This document shows positions 21,913 to 32,760 of a DNA stretch of 64,000 nt, one piece after another (position 1 is the stretch's first letter; every line of letters begins with the position of its first letter). The DNA is from Lucifuga dentata (lineage: Eukaryota; Chordata; Actinopteri; Ophidiiformes; Bythitidae). The translations under genes and the position numbers were made by a program. The stretch is from the NCBI GenBank assembly GCA_014773175.1, contig VXCM01000981.1:122782-186781 (forward strand), read 5' to 3'. Under the pieces are notes generated by a model. It was not told where the DNA came from. It searched no databases and was given only the letters and a program-made list of their open reading frames with translations.

Positions 21913-24857
21913 AGTCAGGAGATGCTCACTCTTAAGTTAATGTGTCAGATTATTTGAAAGAATGACTCACAAGCTAACCACAGAATCAGACTGAGTGTGA
22001 ATTTCCACTTCTATCACCCTGATGGTAATTGCAGCTGCACTCTCTTATCCTCATTCTCTCAAACTGTCTATGCCTGCAGTGTGCATGCAAGGTCCTGTAA
22101 GTAATGTGTATAAGAAAGAAAGAGAGGGGGAGAATGCAGAAGAACAGAGTCTTATATATTATTGCAGTCACGCTGCCCACGTCTGAAAATATTTCGCAGA
22201 GTGCAAGGGAAATGTAAATCGAGGTTTGCCAAATCACACTCACAAATACACACGTGCACGCATACACACAGGCAAGGAAAAAAACTCATCTCCCCTCTCT
22301 CCCTTATACACACATAATGCATTAAAATGGAAAACAGCTCACCCTGGCCCCAGCATTGAAGGGGCCCCTAATATTTGTTTTTCCCTCCCCTGTAGTGTTC
22401 TCATTGTCAATGACCAAATTTATAATAATCTCTGCCTCAGAGTCCAGCGCTGCTTTCAGAATCTGATCACTTGCTGTTCCTCCAGCCTGGCCATGGCCAC
22501 ATACAGGCCCACTTCTTTTCTGCTTCAGTGATAATGTGATTGGTCCAAGTTTAAAATCTGCCAGTAGGTTGGCTTGTCTATATACAAGGTGTGATTTTAC
22601 AAGGATAGCTATAACCATTATAACATATTGCAGGCAATCACTTAGCATGCTGTATCAATCCGTTTTACCTGCAGCTACTGAAATAGAACTGATACTCTCA
22701 GAAATAGAACTATACAAGTACATAAAGAAGTTATGCACCCTTACTCAGAACCTTTTTGCAATTTTCTCTCTCTCACACAGAGATTGAGCCAGCTATCTGT
22801 CACCAACAAACCAACGTGCTGCTCATCTCACTTCAACATAACAACTTGGTCTCCCCAAATTTTGTGAAAAATTGCATCTTTAATGCAAATGGGCTCTAAA
22901 GCAACATAAATTAATATTTGTGCCACAAACAATTTGCATGAATCACCTCTTTCCATCTCATGCCAGTATGTTTTCTATAGTGTTTCTAAGTTTCCAAGTG
23001 TAGTTTAAATTGTTACCACTTGTTTTTCTAATGAAATCATAACTTACAAAACTGCTTTAGTTGCATATCCCGAACCAGTGTTTTAGTTGTCTATATTTAA
23101 CCTTAATATTGAGCCTAACCTTAAAGCCTGAATGTGTAGGATTTGAAGTTTAATTACTTTGGAGGTGTTAGTATTTCACACATACACTGCATAAGACAAA
23201 ATGAATGACAATGCTGCGGCTCAACTCTAAAAATGTAGAAATCGGGGTCGACCCTCGGCCCGTGACACTGAGAGACCAGAGACAGTAAACTTGATTATTA
23301 CCAAATGAGTGAAACGGTAGCTTCAAAGTGTTTTTCCTGGAGCTAAACTCTGTAAAAATGTGCATTGTTATAGGGATTACATGAAAGGAAAAAAAGGAGA
23401 ACTGTACATGTGCACATGAAAGGAAGATTTTACACGGCATACAATCAAACTATCAACACTTTACTGATTTTACAGAAAGGCCTGGTGGCCTGGAATGGCC
23501 CAAGCAATCCGATCTGCTCCAAATATACACAGTACAAACAAAAACCTCACTATCACTGCCACTAAGCTTTTGACTTCCAACCATTCCAACTAGAAGAAGA
23601 CAAAGAAATTATAGTATTAGTCATGATGAAGCAATCAACTGATTCTGAGTAAAATGGGGAAATGAATCAGGCATTTTACCTCAGTTTATTTGATTGTTTT
23701 TTTTTTCTGATTTATTTATGTGGGCACATCACACTTTGCACAACATTGTAAAATTAGTCTTAGAAACTAAGCCATGACATAATAGATAATAAATAACAGG
23801 AAGTGTGTGGGGTGTCTATGAGAGAAAATGGTATTAGTTTCCTTATGTTACAGGAATGCAAACGCATGTAGTTCCTGTAAAGAACATATACCGCAATATT
23901 TACCGGTGATGGATGTCACACTGAGTCACTTTGCACCAAAAAACCTTGCCATTATTGTTATTCTGAGTGGTCTTATGAGGATCAAAAGACATAAAAAGAA
24001 TAATTTTCATTCTTTCTCATTCTCTTGCTTTTCTATTAACGTAAATGGGTTTTTGCCCATAGTAATTTTCACAGTGAATCACTGAAATACATTCATACAT
24101 GACAAAAGAACTTGCGGGCACCTAATGAAAAGCCACCACTTGAAGGCTCTGCTGAGCACCATGTGCTAGCAAAACAAGTGTGTGTGTCTTCAGAATTTGT
24201 GCATATGGTGGAAACATGTCATTGGCATTTCTATATATGTTTTGTGTTTGAGAACCTCTCGCATACTTCTAAAAATGAGAATACAAGCTTACAGTACATG
24301 TCTACTCTGTATGTAATGTGTTGTACATCTCCTGTTGTTCAAGACAATCTTTTAGAAAAGAAACTCTATGAATTAATATAACCAGGAAGCCCAGATTAAC
24401 ATTCTACTCATGTTTTTTTGTTTCCAAAAGATAACCTTGATGATGGAGAGTGCTCCTAATAAAGTAGCAACACATATGTTCATGAAGCTTTTTACAGAAA
24501 ATGCTGAGCAAAAGGAGAGCGAGAGGAATTTCAGACCTTTTACTACAACAGAACTGAAGAGTTTTCATTTCATTTTCTTTTCAAATACATGAAGTGATTA
24601 ATGTTTATTCCATTATTTCCTTTCATTTTCTTAGTGTATTATCCATATGAGAACAAAACTAAGTGCTTCAGCTTTCAGTTACTTTGTTAATAACTCTCCA
24701 AGGTTGGCAATTCAATCTAGTGTTAATAAGGTGAAGTCCATGATGCATAAGGTTTATGATTTATTTCACTGTGCAATTGTATTACACATATTATGATGGA
24801 AAAACCACAATTTCTGTGTGTTGATCATTTTGATTTGAAATACTTTCTATTCCACAG
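21913..24857. other. Gene-free stretch
   Basis: Unique sequence of mixed composition. A GC-rich motif at 22346-22377 has a possible relative at 61826-61856. The block at 22340-22560 is repeat-poor and open on the minus strand for 108 codons, but the product has no recognisable domain. No gene is supported. Confidence 0.55.
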
Positions 24858-24906
24858 AGGAAGTGTCAACTGAGAAGTGTCCCAAGGCCTCATCTTCCTT
24901 TGGTTG
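24858..24906 (+). other. Possible 49-bp cassette exon (weak)
   Basis: The segment follows a pyrimidine-rich tract ending TTCTATTCCACAG and is followed by GTATGT, a common donor. One frame reads EVSTEKCPKASSSFG without a stop; another is also open. No flanking exon was found, and such acceptor-donor pairs arise by chance in 64 kb. I do not recognise the peptide. Confidence 0.15.
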
Positions 24907-26151
24907 GTATGTATCATTTGATATATTTTTCTTACATAAGCTTGGATTATTATAAAGATTCATTTGATCATATCATCATCATTGGCATGATGTAATGTTT
25001 TTGACTGGGTACAGAGTTGGTTAACTAAGTAAATTTGGAAGTATCAGGTACATTTCTGGCTTGACCTAGTCAGTCGCTTCAGAATTAAACATAACTGACT
25101 TTATTTATCCATTATGTATTTTGGTAGATTATTAAGTCAGTATAAACACAAATGTCATGTTGTTTGTGATTTTTGTATGACCTTAAAGTGTGCTAACACC
25201 CCCAAAGAAGTAACAGTGAGATCATGACAAACAAGTTGAGGACTTTATTGTATATAAATCTCATGCAAACAAATTTTAAAACACAAATTATGATTGCATT
25301 GCTTTTATTTAAATGAGACATTAAAGGAAACTATCTGATAACCAAATTGGATCAAAAACAAACTCAATATTCTTCATCTTCTCATCCGTCTTTCTCGCCA
25401 TCCCTCTTCTGTTAATCTACCAATCCCTGCTCTCACTTTGCTAAACAAGGTTTCCTCACCCAATCAGTTTTCCCAGAACAGATGCATACAATGAGTGCAC
25501 ATTTCCCTTTGCTCTCCCCACATATTCGCATATGAACTCCAGATGACTAGTCTTGATTAATCAATCGGCTAAAACAAATTTTTACAGCCCAGCACCTCCA
25601 GGGGCGTTACCTCAGGCAGTCTGCAGTCTGCATAAATCATAAATCAGACCAATCTGATGATTGCAGCGGTGATAGCCTCTGCTTCTGCACCGCCTCTTCC
25701 AGACCTAATGTTATTCCCCCCCCANCCCCCCAAAAAAATGAATAATAACAGTAATGATAATAATAATATGCACATCAAGCCCAGCTCATAAATATAAAGA
25801 TCAATCTGGTTTGATGGATATGTATGCATAAAAAAAACAACTCAAATAAGAGGCAAGTTAGTGCTCTCCTCGTTTTTGTGTGCATGTTACAGTCAAGGGA
25901 GAGAAATGAATGGACAGATTTCTGCAGAAGAGAGGCAAGCGACCCCTTGCATGCATATTTTGCTCATTTGTATGTGCGCTTGTGTCCCTGTGTGTATTTG
26001 TGTGTCCTTCCAGCATGCATGAGTGATGACTTGAAGCAACTGTGACCCCATACATCACCCCCCATGCATAAAAACAGCCTACTGCTCTAATATCCTCACT
26101 TAATGACTAGCCCCAGCAAAAGACTATTAACGTAATGACATCACACTGACC
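24907..26151. other. AT-rich gene-free stretch with C-tract gap
   Basis: AT-rich unique sequence. A poly-C tract with N at 25725 is an assembly gap, followed by (AAT)-type sequence to about 25770. ATGCAT-rich and TG-rich sequence lies at 25950-26020. No gene was seen. Confidence 0.6.
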
Positions 26152-26152
26152 A

Positions 26153-26190
<38 letters not shown>

Positions 26191-26209
26191 GCACACACAC
26201 ACACAGTNA

Positions 26210-26247
<38 letters not shown>

Positions 26248-26264
26248 GCACACACACACACAGT
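26152..26264. other. 56-bp exact duplication of a CT-AC repeat around N
   Basis: The 56 bp at 26152-26207, (TC)12 then AC with one GC step, then AGT, recur exactly at 26209-26264 across N at 26208. The identity, down to the single GC interruption, indicates an unmerged contig overlap. Confidence 0.9.
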
Positions 26265-27010
26265 GACATTCTCTTCGATCACTAATGAACAATGAATTAA
26301 CAGTAGAGGTGAAATGTTCTTTATTATGCGTAGGTGGGAGTAGCTATGTCTTCATTTTAATTCTAATAAGAGATTTTTGTGTTTGTCTGCATATGAGCTA
26401 CAGTTTGTGTGTGTGTGGGCACATGAGTGTGTGTGCATCTGTATGTACCAGTGCAGGAGTTGGGGGTNGGCAGTTTCATCTTACTAATTCAAGGACAGTT
26501 CCTAATCATGCAGAGTGAGCACATGAAGACATTACAGGAACGTATGCATTAACCTCTTGCATATTTACATCCTGGACACACGTACACACTCAGCCAAACA
26601 CGTATGCACACACACACTAGCATGCACACACTAGCCACACACAAGCAATTTGTAATATTGAATAGCTGGCACACTAAGATTTCATAATCTATTGACGGTG
26701 TCACAGCATCGTCATGCAAGATGGTGGTGCTATTGATAAACACGGTATTGGTCTGTCATCCGTGTTCCTTAATCTGGCTGATGTAACTTGGTGCAAACAG
26801 CAAATCCAAGGCCGCTGCTGATGACATCATAGCACCCATGGGGGCTGAGGACTCCCTCAAAGGCATCCTTGGTAGAATGCTGGAGTTGTTCATTGAATCA
26901 AGAAAGAATTCCTGTTTTTTTTTTTCCTTTCTTGCCACCAAATAAAAAACACAGACAATGAAAACTAGGACAATATTTTTTATTGTGTGTATAGAAAATA
27001 TACAATTTGT
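26265..27010. other. Gene-free stretch with one coding-like patch
   Basis: Includes an N at 26468 in a G-rich run and TG/CA-rich sequence at 26405-26440 and 26575-26645. At 26786-26941 both strands are open. That patch contains an ATF/AP-1-like TGATGACATCA at 26819-26829. No gene is supported. Confidence 0.5.
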
Positions 27011-27042
27011 TAATCACATATATAGATAATCACATATACATA
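27011..27042. repeat. 16-bp tandem duplication
   Basis: TAATCACATATATAGA (27011-27026) and TAATCACATATACATA (27027-27042) are adjacent units differing at two bases, in an AT-rich segment that also carries the hairpin at 27071-27108. Confidence 0.85.
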
Positions 27043-27070
27043 TTACACAGATTGTTAATACAAAAAAAGA

Positions 27071-27108
27071 ATCAAGTTTCAGTTTCAATTATGAAACTGA
27101 AACTTGAT
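27071..27108. repeat. Perfect 17-bp inverted repeat with ISRE-like motifs
   Basis: ATCAAGTTTCAGTTTCA (27071-27087) is the exact reverse complement of TGAAACTGAAACTTGAT (27092-27108), with a 4-nt ATTA spacer. Each arm contains GAAANNGAAA or its complement, the core bound by interferon regulatory factors. The arrangement can fold into a strong stem-loop as DNA or RNA. It could be a solo terminal-repeat remnant, a factor-binding element or chance. Confidence 0.9.
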
Positions 27109-27239
27109 AAACTCATTTTGGAATTGTTAGAGCTTCGTCATCATTATACATAACACACAAATGGGAGCGTGAGCGAATACACACACATAGTGCATACGTG
27201 CACAAACGTATAATAAGCACATACACAAGTAGGCAAAAA

Positions 27240-28148
27240 ACACAACAAATTAAGTTATCAACATGGCTTTTAATGAAATTATCAAGTTAGACCTGACTTG
27301 CGTATGTAATTTTGTTGAAAATAAAACGAAAGATTAAGCTCGACGATATCAAGCAGCACCACATCGCAAATGGTTCATAATTCCAATCACGGCGCTAATA
27401 TCGCCAATAAACTAGGACACAATTCCCCTGTGGTAGCAATTGACTCAAAAAAAAAATTCCAAGATCAGCATCCCAACACACACCAACACACTTGTACACA
27501 TGCATACACACACCATCCACATCACTTTTTCCCTCCAATTAGAATTTTTAATATCCTGGTCCACGTTAACGGAGATTAATGGCCAATCGCCATGGTGAAT
27601 TCCAGCGTCATCTATTATCATTCTGGCCTTAGTAACAGTCTACTCTAATTACATCCTCAAAATGCACTCCGCTCCACAACCCCCCGCAACCTTAGATCAA
27701 TCAATAATTTTAATTTTTGGATGCCCCCCAACCCCATTCCAGTCCCCACCCTTGTCCTCTGCTTTCGCTCCATTATTCCTTTTTCACATGTCGATTTGTA
27801 TCCGAAGAAAATCAAACATCGTAGAATAAAGGCTGATGGGGATTTAATTACCCATCCCATCTTGAGCTCTCTTTGATTCCTTCGTTTGTTTGTCGGTTTG
27901 TTCTGTCGTCCCCATGGTCTCTCTCCTGTGTCTGCTGTATCTTTCTCCCTCGCCCTCTCTCTGTCTGGCGCATTGGGGGGGCGCTTTCCACTCCCCCCCC
28001 CATCTTCTTGCCATGTAATTAGCATGCAGATATGCATTGGCTCATTCGCAAGTCAAATCGCTTCGCTGTTTCTCCCTCTCTGGGTCTGTGCTCCATTTTT
28101 GGGACCTGTGATTGTTCTTATTCAAATAGGATGTTTGATTTGCGTAAC
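27240..28148. promoter_or_regulatory. Candidate conserved non-coding block with POU/homeodomain-type sites
   Basis: Repeat-poor, CG-containing, balanced-composition sequence for most of its length. TAATTAGCAT at 28016-28025 abuts ATGCAGATATGCAT at 28024-28037, a tight cluster of homeodomain and POU-type half-sites. Several TAAT cores and a CCAAT box occur at 27540-27590. CA-rich sequence at 27475-27515 interrupts it. The texture resembles developmental enhancers in gene deserts, but conservation cannot be tested here. Confidence 0.3.
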
Positions 28149-29461
28149 NCCCCATCCAGTCCACGACAAACCCACACAAACACATACACACAGTATTAAA
28201 ACCTTCTGCTTTATCTACAGACGACAGGGCTTTTCCCAATCAGTTCCTTGTAGCTTGTAATCATGTAAAAAATATGGAAAATTACCCAACATGCCAATCT
28301 TTTAGCGATTTCCAAACATCCAGTTTAAGCCTCTCTACCTGCCTGCCAAAAATTTACATTTTATACATGCTTTTCCTGTTGGTTTGAAAGCTTCTATTGC
28401 TTTGTTGGCACACATTCACACAGACAAGAATACAGTATGTCCTCTGCACCCCAACATAGACATAAATACATTTCTCTCCCTCTAACTCGCTCTCTTTCTC
28501 ACATACAGAGCATGTCTGCTGGTGTAGGAAGATGTTTGCTCAGCACATTTCAATATGAACATCATAATACTCTATATAGCTGCCATTCGTTTCCTTGTCA
28601 TAAACCAACACGAGCCAGCAGTTTTTATTTCTGAACACCGTGAGACAAAATCATGTGAATTTTTCCACTGAAACTCAAATGTCATTATGTTAAAAAACGA
28701 TTGAAGAGGGCTGCAACATCTATTTTTGATGCTCCTCACAGGAGATGCGTAAGGATAGTCAATATTTGACCTTTGCCACTTGGCAAAAATTGAGGTCAGA
28801 TTGGAGGCCAGAGCTCTTTCACCCTGATTTTGCTTTAGGCTTTCATACATACTTAAATATGCCACCCAATGCATCAGACATTAGATTATAATCACATCAA
28901 CATGAGATTCCAATTCGAATCAAAGAAAAAAAGAAGAAAAGTTGCATTTGCCCATTGAACTATGATGACCTAAGAAAAATATTGTGATCCTTTTAGGGAA
29001 CTTCCTGGTACGTGTACTCACATTTAATCTCCACACACAAATATACACATACACACAGAGCAACAAGTGTCAGAGTGTGGGGGGAGGTTCCCCTGCATAG
29101 TCATGTCTTGGTATCATTGGCACCAGGCCAGCTTTGCCATCTGCCTCCTCCTCCCCTCCTCCTCTCCTTGTCCTCCAAGCCAATCTGCTCTACATTTCCT
29201 ATCATTACGTGCCTGCCATCCTTATGGCATATCAGAGGCAGGCGCCAGGCACCCTTTACCCCTCTCTCTCTCTCCTCCTCCTTACGCCCCTCTCTTCACG
29301 CCCCTATTTCCGCGCCCACTCCGCCACAGAGTTCTCTAAAGGGTCCAGGTGGCATCTTGCCCCACCGTCTTCTCGGAGCCAGGACGGAAAACAAAGAAGC
29401 GCGGTGGAGAACCTTGCCAAAAAAGCCCCGAAATTGAGGATATACTCCTTTCTGCATCCTG
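28149..29461. other. Gene-free stretch
   Basis: Starts at an N at 28149. Mixed unique sequence with a C/T-rich block at about 29130-29330 that opens several overlapping frames (up to 141 codons) rich in Pro, Ser and Leu. They overlap in all frames, which is typical of low-complexity pyrimidine sequence. No gene is supported. Confidence 0.6.
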
Positions 29462-29590
29462 CTCGGAGCCTGCAGTGCTTCCTGTGCCCAGAGGCTTGGT
29501 ATTGTTGTTGTTGTTGATTTCCATGNCTCGGAGCCTGCAGTGCTTCCTGTGCCCAGAGGCTTGGTATTGTTGTTGTTGTTGATTTCCATG
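29462..29590. other. 64-bp exact duplication around N (assembly junction)
   Basis: 29462-29525 and 29527-29590 are identical and separated by N at 29526. The length equals that of the duplication at 10464-10592, which supports a fixed-size overlap left by the assembler. Confidence 0.92.
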
Positions 29591-29929
29591 CTTCTCCCTC
29601 TCTTCCTCTGGATGGCTGATGTTGTTTGAGCAAAAGGCTGAGAAGTATACCATCTTCAAAACTTGGAACTTTTCTGTCTGGTTTTGGTGCTATTGACAGG
29701 ACCCTGGTACGTCTCACATGCCCACTCATACACACAGACACACACACACTCACACACATGCACACAGATGCTGCAGAGTGTTTCTCTCAGAGCTCTCTGC
29801 CACCACGTCCGCCTGCTGCCTCGAAAGAACTGGGAATACCATGGGATCTACCAGAGACTGACTCACACATACACACAGACACACGCCGGATTTAATACGC
29901 ACGTGCACTTGCCGGTCGTTTGAGGCTGC
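29591..29929. other. Gene-free stretch with CA patches
   Basis: CA-rich sequence at about 29722-29768 and 29865-29885. Nothing else was recognised. Confidence 0.6.
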
Positions 29930-30450
29930 AGGAAAGTGAATAATCAATTAAGTATTGATTTCTTGTAAGATTTTGTAAATTTCAAAGGCAAAGACAAAGA
30001 GGATAGCTTAAGGAGAGCCGCCGCGAGTGAGAGGAGCCACAAATTAGCCAATAAATACAGACGGGAGAATAAACGAAGGCGAACGAATGAACAGTCGTCA
30101 GCGCGTGCAGTCTGCTTCTGTTTCTCTTTTGTTTCTACATGCCCCTCCAGATGAATTAATGCTGGATGCGACAATGGTTTCCTATGGAGACGAAGAGATG
30201 GTGATTGGGCGAGCGAGGGTTAAAACTGAAAGCTGCAGGAGGGGGGGAGAGAGAGAGAGAGAGAGAGAGAGACACTGGAGGACTTGGTAATTAGGCAGAC
30301 GGCAACACACGCCTCATCAGTATGCGGAGTATGCAAATTGACCGGCTGGCTCTTTCTTTTTTGTCATGGATCAGAAGGCAAGAGCTGCAGAGAAGAATTA
30401 AGAGCTATTATTCTACCCTAGGAGAGGCTGATATATGCAAACGAGGGGGA
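29930..30450. promoter_or_regulatory. Candidate regulatory block with octamer and homeodomain-type sites
   Basis: AATCAAT (29942-29948) and ATTGATT (29954-29960) form an inverted repeat around a 5-nt spacer. A run CAAAGGCAAAGACAAAGA at 29983-30000 offers repeated CAAAG cores of the SOX/TCF type. The exact octamer ATGCAAAT is at 30331-30338. The block is repeat-poor except for a GA run at 30246-30272. The enhancer reading is an inference. Confidence 0.3.
30246..30272. repeat. (GA)n microsatellite
   Basis: GA repeat of about 27 bp after a G tract. Confidence 0.93.
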
Positions 30451-30639
30451 GAGCAGGAGAAGGAGGGGAGCAAAGGACACTCTGTAAGCACAGAGATACA
30501 CAATGGACTCCACTGCAATGGAGAGTCAAATGCAATCACACAAATATACCCTCATTCTCCCTCACTCCCTGAGAGATTCTTCAACATTTGTTCTGGAAAT
30601 GGCGAAAGAGAAAAACAACAATCAGACATGCACCTTCAT

Positions 30640-30880
30640 TCTCCATTATTCCTATCTATGCATATTGATTGGCTGCCTTGTGGATGATAATTACCTTTTG
30701 GAATATCGAATTACGAAACAAGTCTCGGAATGAGGGAAGAAGAAGAAAGGACAGAAAAAAAAAGAGAACGAGCGGAGGTATGCAAAGGCGCTAATGATAT
30801 TCACAGCGCTGACTGTGTGTCATCTGCATGATGACAACGGCCAATTATAATGAACCATTGGCTCTCCCCCACAGATAAGA
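30640..30880. promoter_or_regulatory. Candidate regulatory block
   Basis: ATTGATTGG, ATAATTACC, GAATTACG and ATGCAAAGGCGCTAATGATATT follow each other within about 150 bp, interrupted by a purine-rich run. These are homeodomain and POU-type cores in repeat-poor sequence. Function is inferred only. Confidence 0.22.
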
Positions 30881-31160
30881 ATGAGAGAGAAGGATACAGG
30901 TGAAGAGGAGGGGAAAACAAAAAAAAACTTCCCTGTCCGTTTCTTCTTAAATTGCCGCTGATATTTGCAGATTTTACGTTGTGTGGATTTACAATAACGA
31001 TGTGTGTTGAAGAAAAGACAACCTTTCCTTGCGTTGTTCCTGAAATGGAATAAAGGCCATAGAAGACGAGAGCATCCCTCCATTCAGGATTTACGGCCGT
31101 TTAGGCTGGTATTCCATAGCTGTGTTGCTCAGCTGAGGTTTGGTTCTGATGCCACTCGCT

Positions 31161-31293
31161 CCTGTACCAGCCGTCGATGTGACGAGCCAAAGAATCTGTT
31201 AGAAAACACACAACCACACACGTAGANCCTGTACCAGCCGTCGATGTGACGAGCCAAAGAATCTGTTAGAAAACACACAACCACACACGTAGA
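31161..31293. other. 66-bp exact duplication around N (assembly junction)
   Basis: 31161-31226 and 31228-31293 are identical, separated by N at 31227. This is another unmerged contig overlap. Confidence 0.92.
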
Positions 31294-32459
31294 AGCATGT
31301 GTTATATCACTCGCGTGCCGCCCTCTCCCCTTCCTCATCACACAACAAAATGCCTCCCCATCACCGTTTTGCATATTCGCATGCCGCCCCGCCTGCCACA
31401 AAGGACTAAACAGCCGTATGCAAAACAGCCTGGTATCCCCACTTGCACAGAATGAGAAGAACAGTGGGAGAAAGAGGGAAGTGGGGTGGGGGGTGAGAGA
31501 TGATGGGGGGGAGGAAGAAGGAAGGTGGAGGGGAGGGAGGGCCACAGGGGAGCTTGTTGGCACTAAAAAGGGGGCACGTGCGGTGATACCACTCCTACTG
31601 CGTGATGACAGAAAGAGGNCCTCTTATTCTTATCTGATCTCAAGGGAATATGCCAGGGGGGTGTGGCTGCCATGCCTGTGACGAAGCACAGTAACTCCAC
31701 CACAGAATACCCACGTGGTCCTCTACAAAACTGCAGGAGTGCCAGCCAGCGAGGTTTATGCACACACACACACACATACATAAACAAAGCATACACACAT
31801 GCATAAAGAAGCTCGCTCTTTACTGCCGACATGGCACAAAGCCAAAGACTTACACACCATGCCTGATATGAACCTGGCAGGGCATGCGCACAAAAACACA
31901 TGACGTCTCTTCGGATTCACAGATTTCCCTTGAAGGAACTGTTTTCATCCCTTTATAAAAATTTCTTTCTCTTGGATGGGACTTTCTCTGCACTATGTTA
32001 ATGTTTTGTGATTAATGATTAATTTGTTTATATATATATATATATATATATTAAACTGGGGAATACAGATTATTGTTATGATCTTCATAATTTATATTTC
32101 TTTCCTAACTTATCTCGTATTTATTCAAAAATGGAAATGTATGTAGATTGAAATAAAATTATGTGTTTTAGTTTGACAAAAGAAAGGAAACAATAATAAA
32201 GTGAAGACAGTAGACTCTGTAGACATGTCATTGCCCCTCTTAGGCCAAAATCCTCATTCAGCTCTCAGTTTCAACTGTAGCTGAACCTTGACCTTGGGAC
32301 AAAAACACAGAATGGGTTTAGCTTCGGTCAGGAGTTCACTTTCACCAGCTTAAAGTCATCTAGTGGCAAGTCGATTTAATTATTTTCACATTTGCTTCTT
32401 CTTGTCTGAGACTGATAGTAGTTTTGCATGTCCTGCTTGAGATGCAAGCCTATACCTTT
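31294..32459. other. Gene-free stretch
   Basis: A C/G-rich, CpG-containing segment (31300-31410), a purine-rich G tract block (31450-31560), an N at 31619, CA repeats at 31762-31800, and a (TA)n run at 32029-32052. The open frames in the G-rich block are low-complexity. No gene was seen. Confidence 0.6.
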
Positions 32460-32760
32460 TAGCCTCGCTAAGCGAATCATCAGTGGCGGTATCGAATTAC
32501 CCTCAACAAAGACCAAAGGTTACTTAAAGGCCTTTTAGTCATCCATGCTGGCACACCAGCTAATTTACAGCAGACTCATTAGAGCAGCATTAAACACAAT
32601 TTCCTGCCGACAAATTTCATTTGGTAGAAAAATCATTACCATGGCAATAATAAACAAGCTTATACAGTAGTGGCTAATGGCAATTTGAGTAACCTAATGT
32701 TGTTAGCAAACCCCAGAAATAGCAACAGTGGCTCGAACAGCTACAGCCAAAGCTCTGTTT
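32460..32760. promoter_or_regulatory. Candidate conserved block with X-box-like palindrome
   Basis: ATTACCATGGCAAT at 32635-32648 fits the RFX X-box palindrome GTTRCCATGGYAAC at 12 of 14 positions. Several TAAT cores surround it (near 32560, 32578, 32590 and 32675). The stretch has no simple repeats and no open frame of note. A regulatory role is inferred from motifs only. Confidence 0.28.

Noticed and set aside
26152..26264. Two identical 56-bp units suggestive of a direct-repeat array
   Set aside because: They meet at a single N and are simple-sequence; this is an assembly overlap, not a CRISPR-like or satellite array.
29012..29659. Several overlapping frames of 90-153 codons on both strands
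   Set aside because: They arise in pyrimidine-rich sequence and from the duplicated junction at 29526; two of them simply repeat the same peptide across the N.
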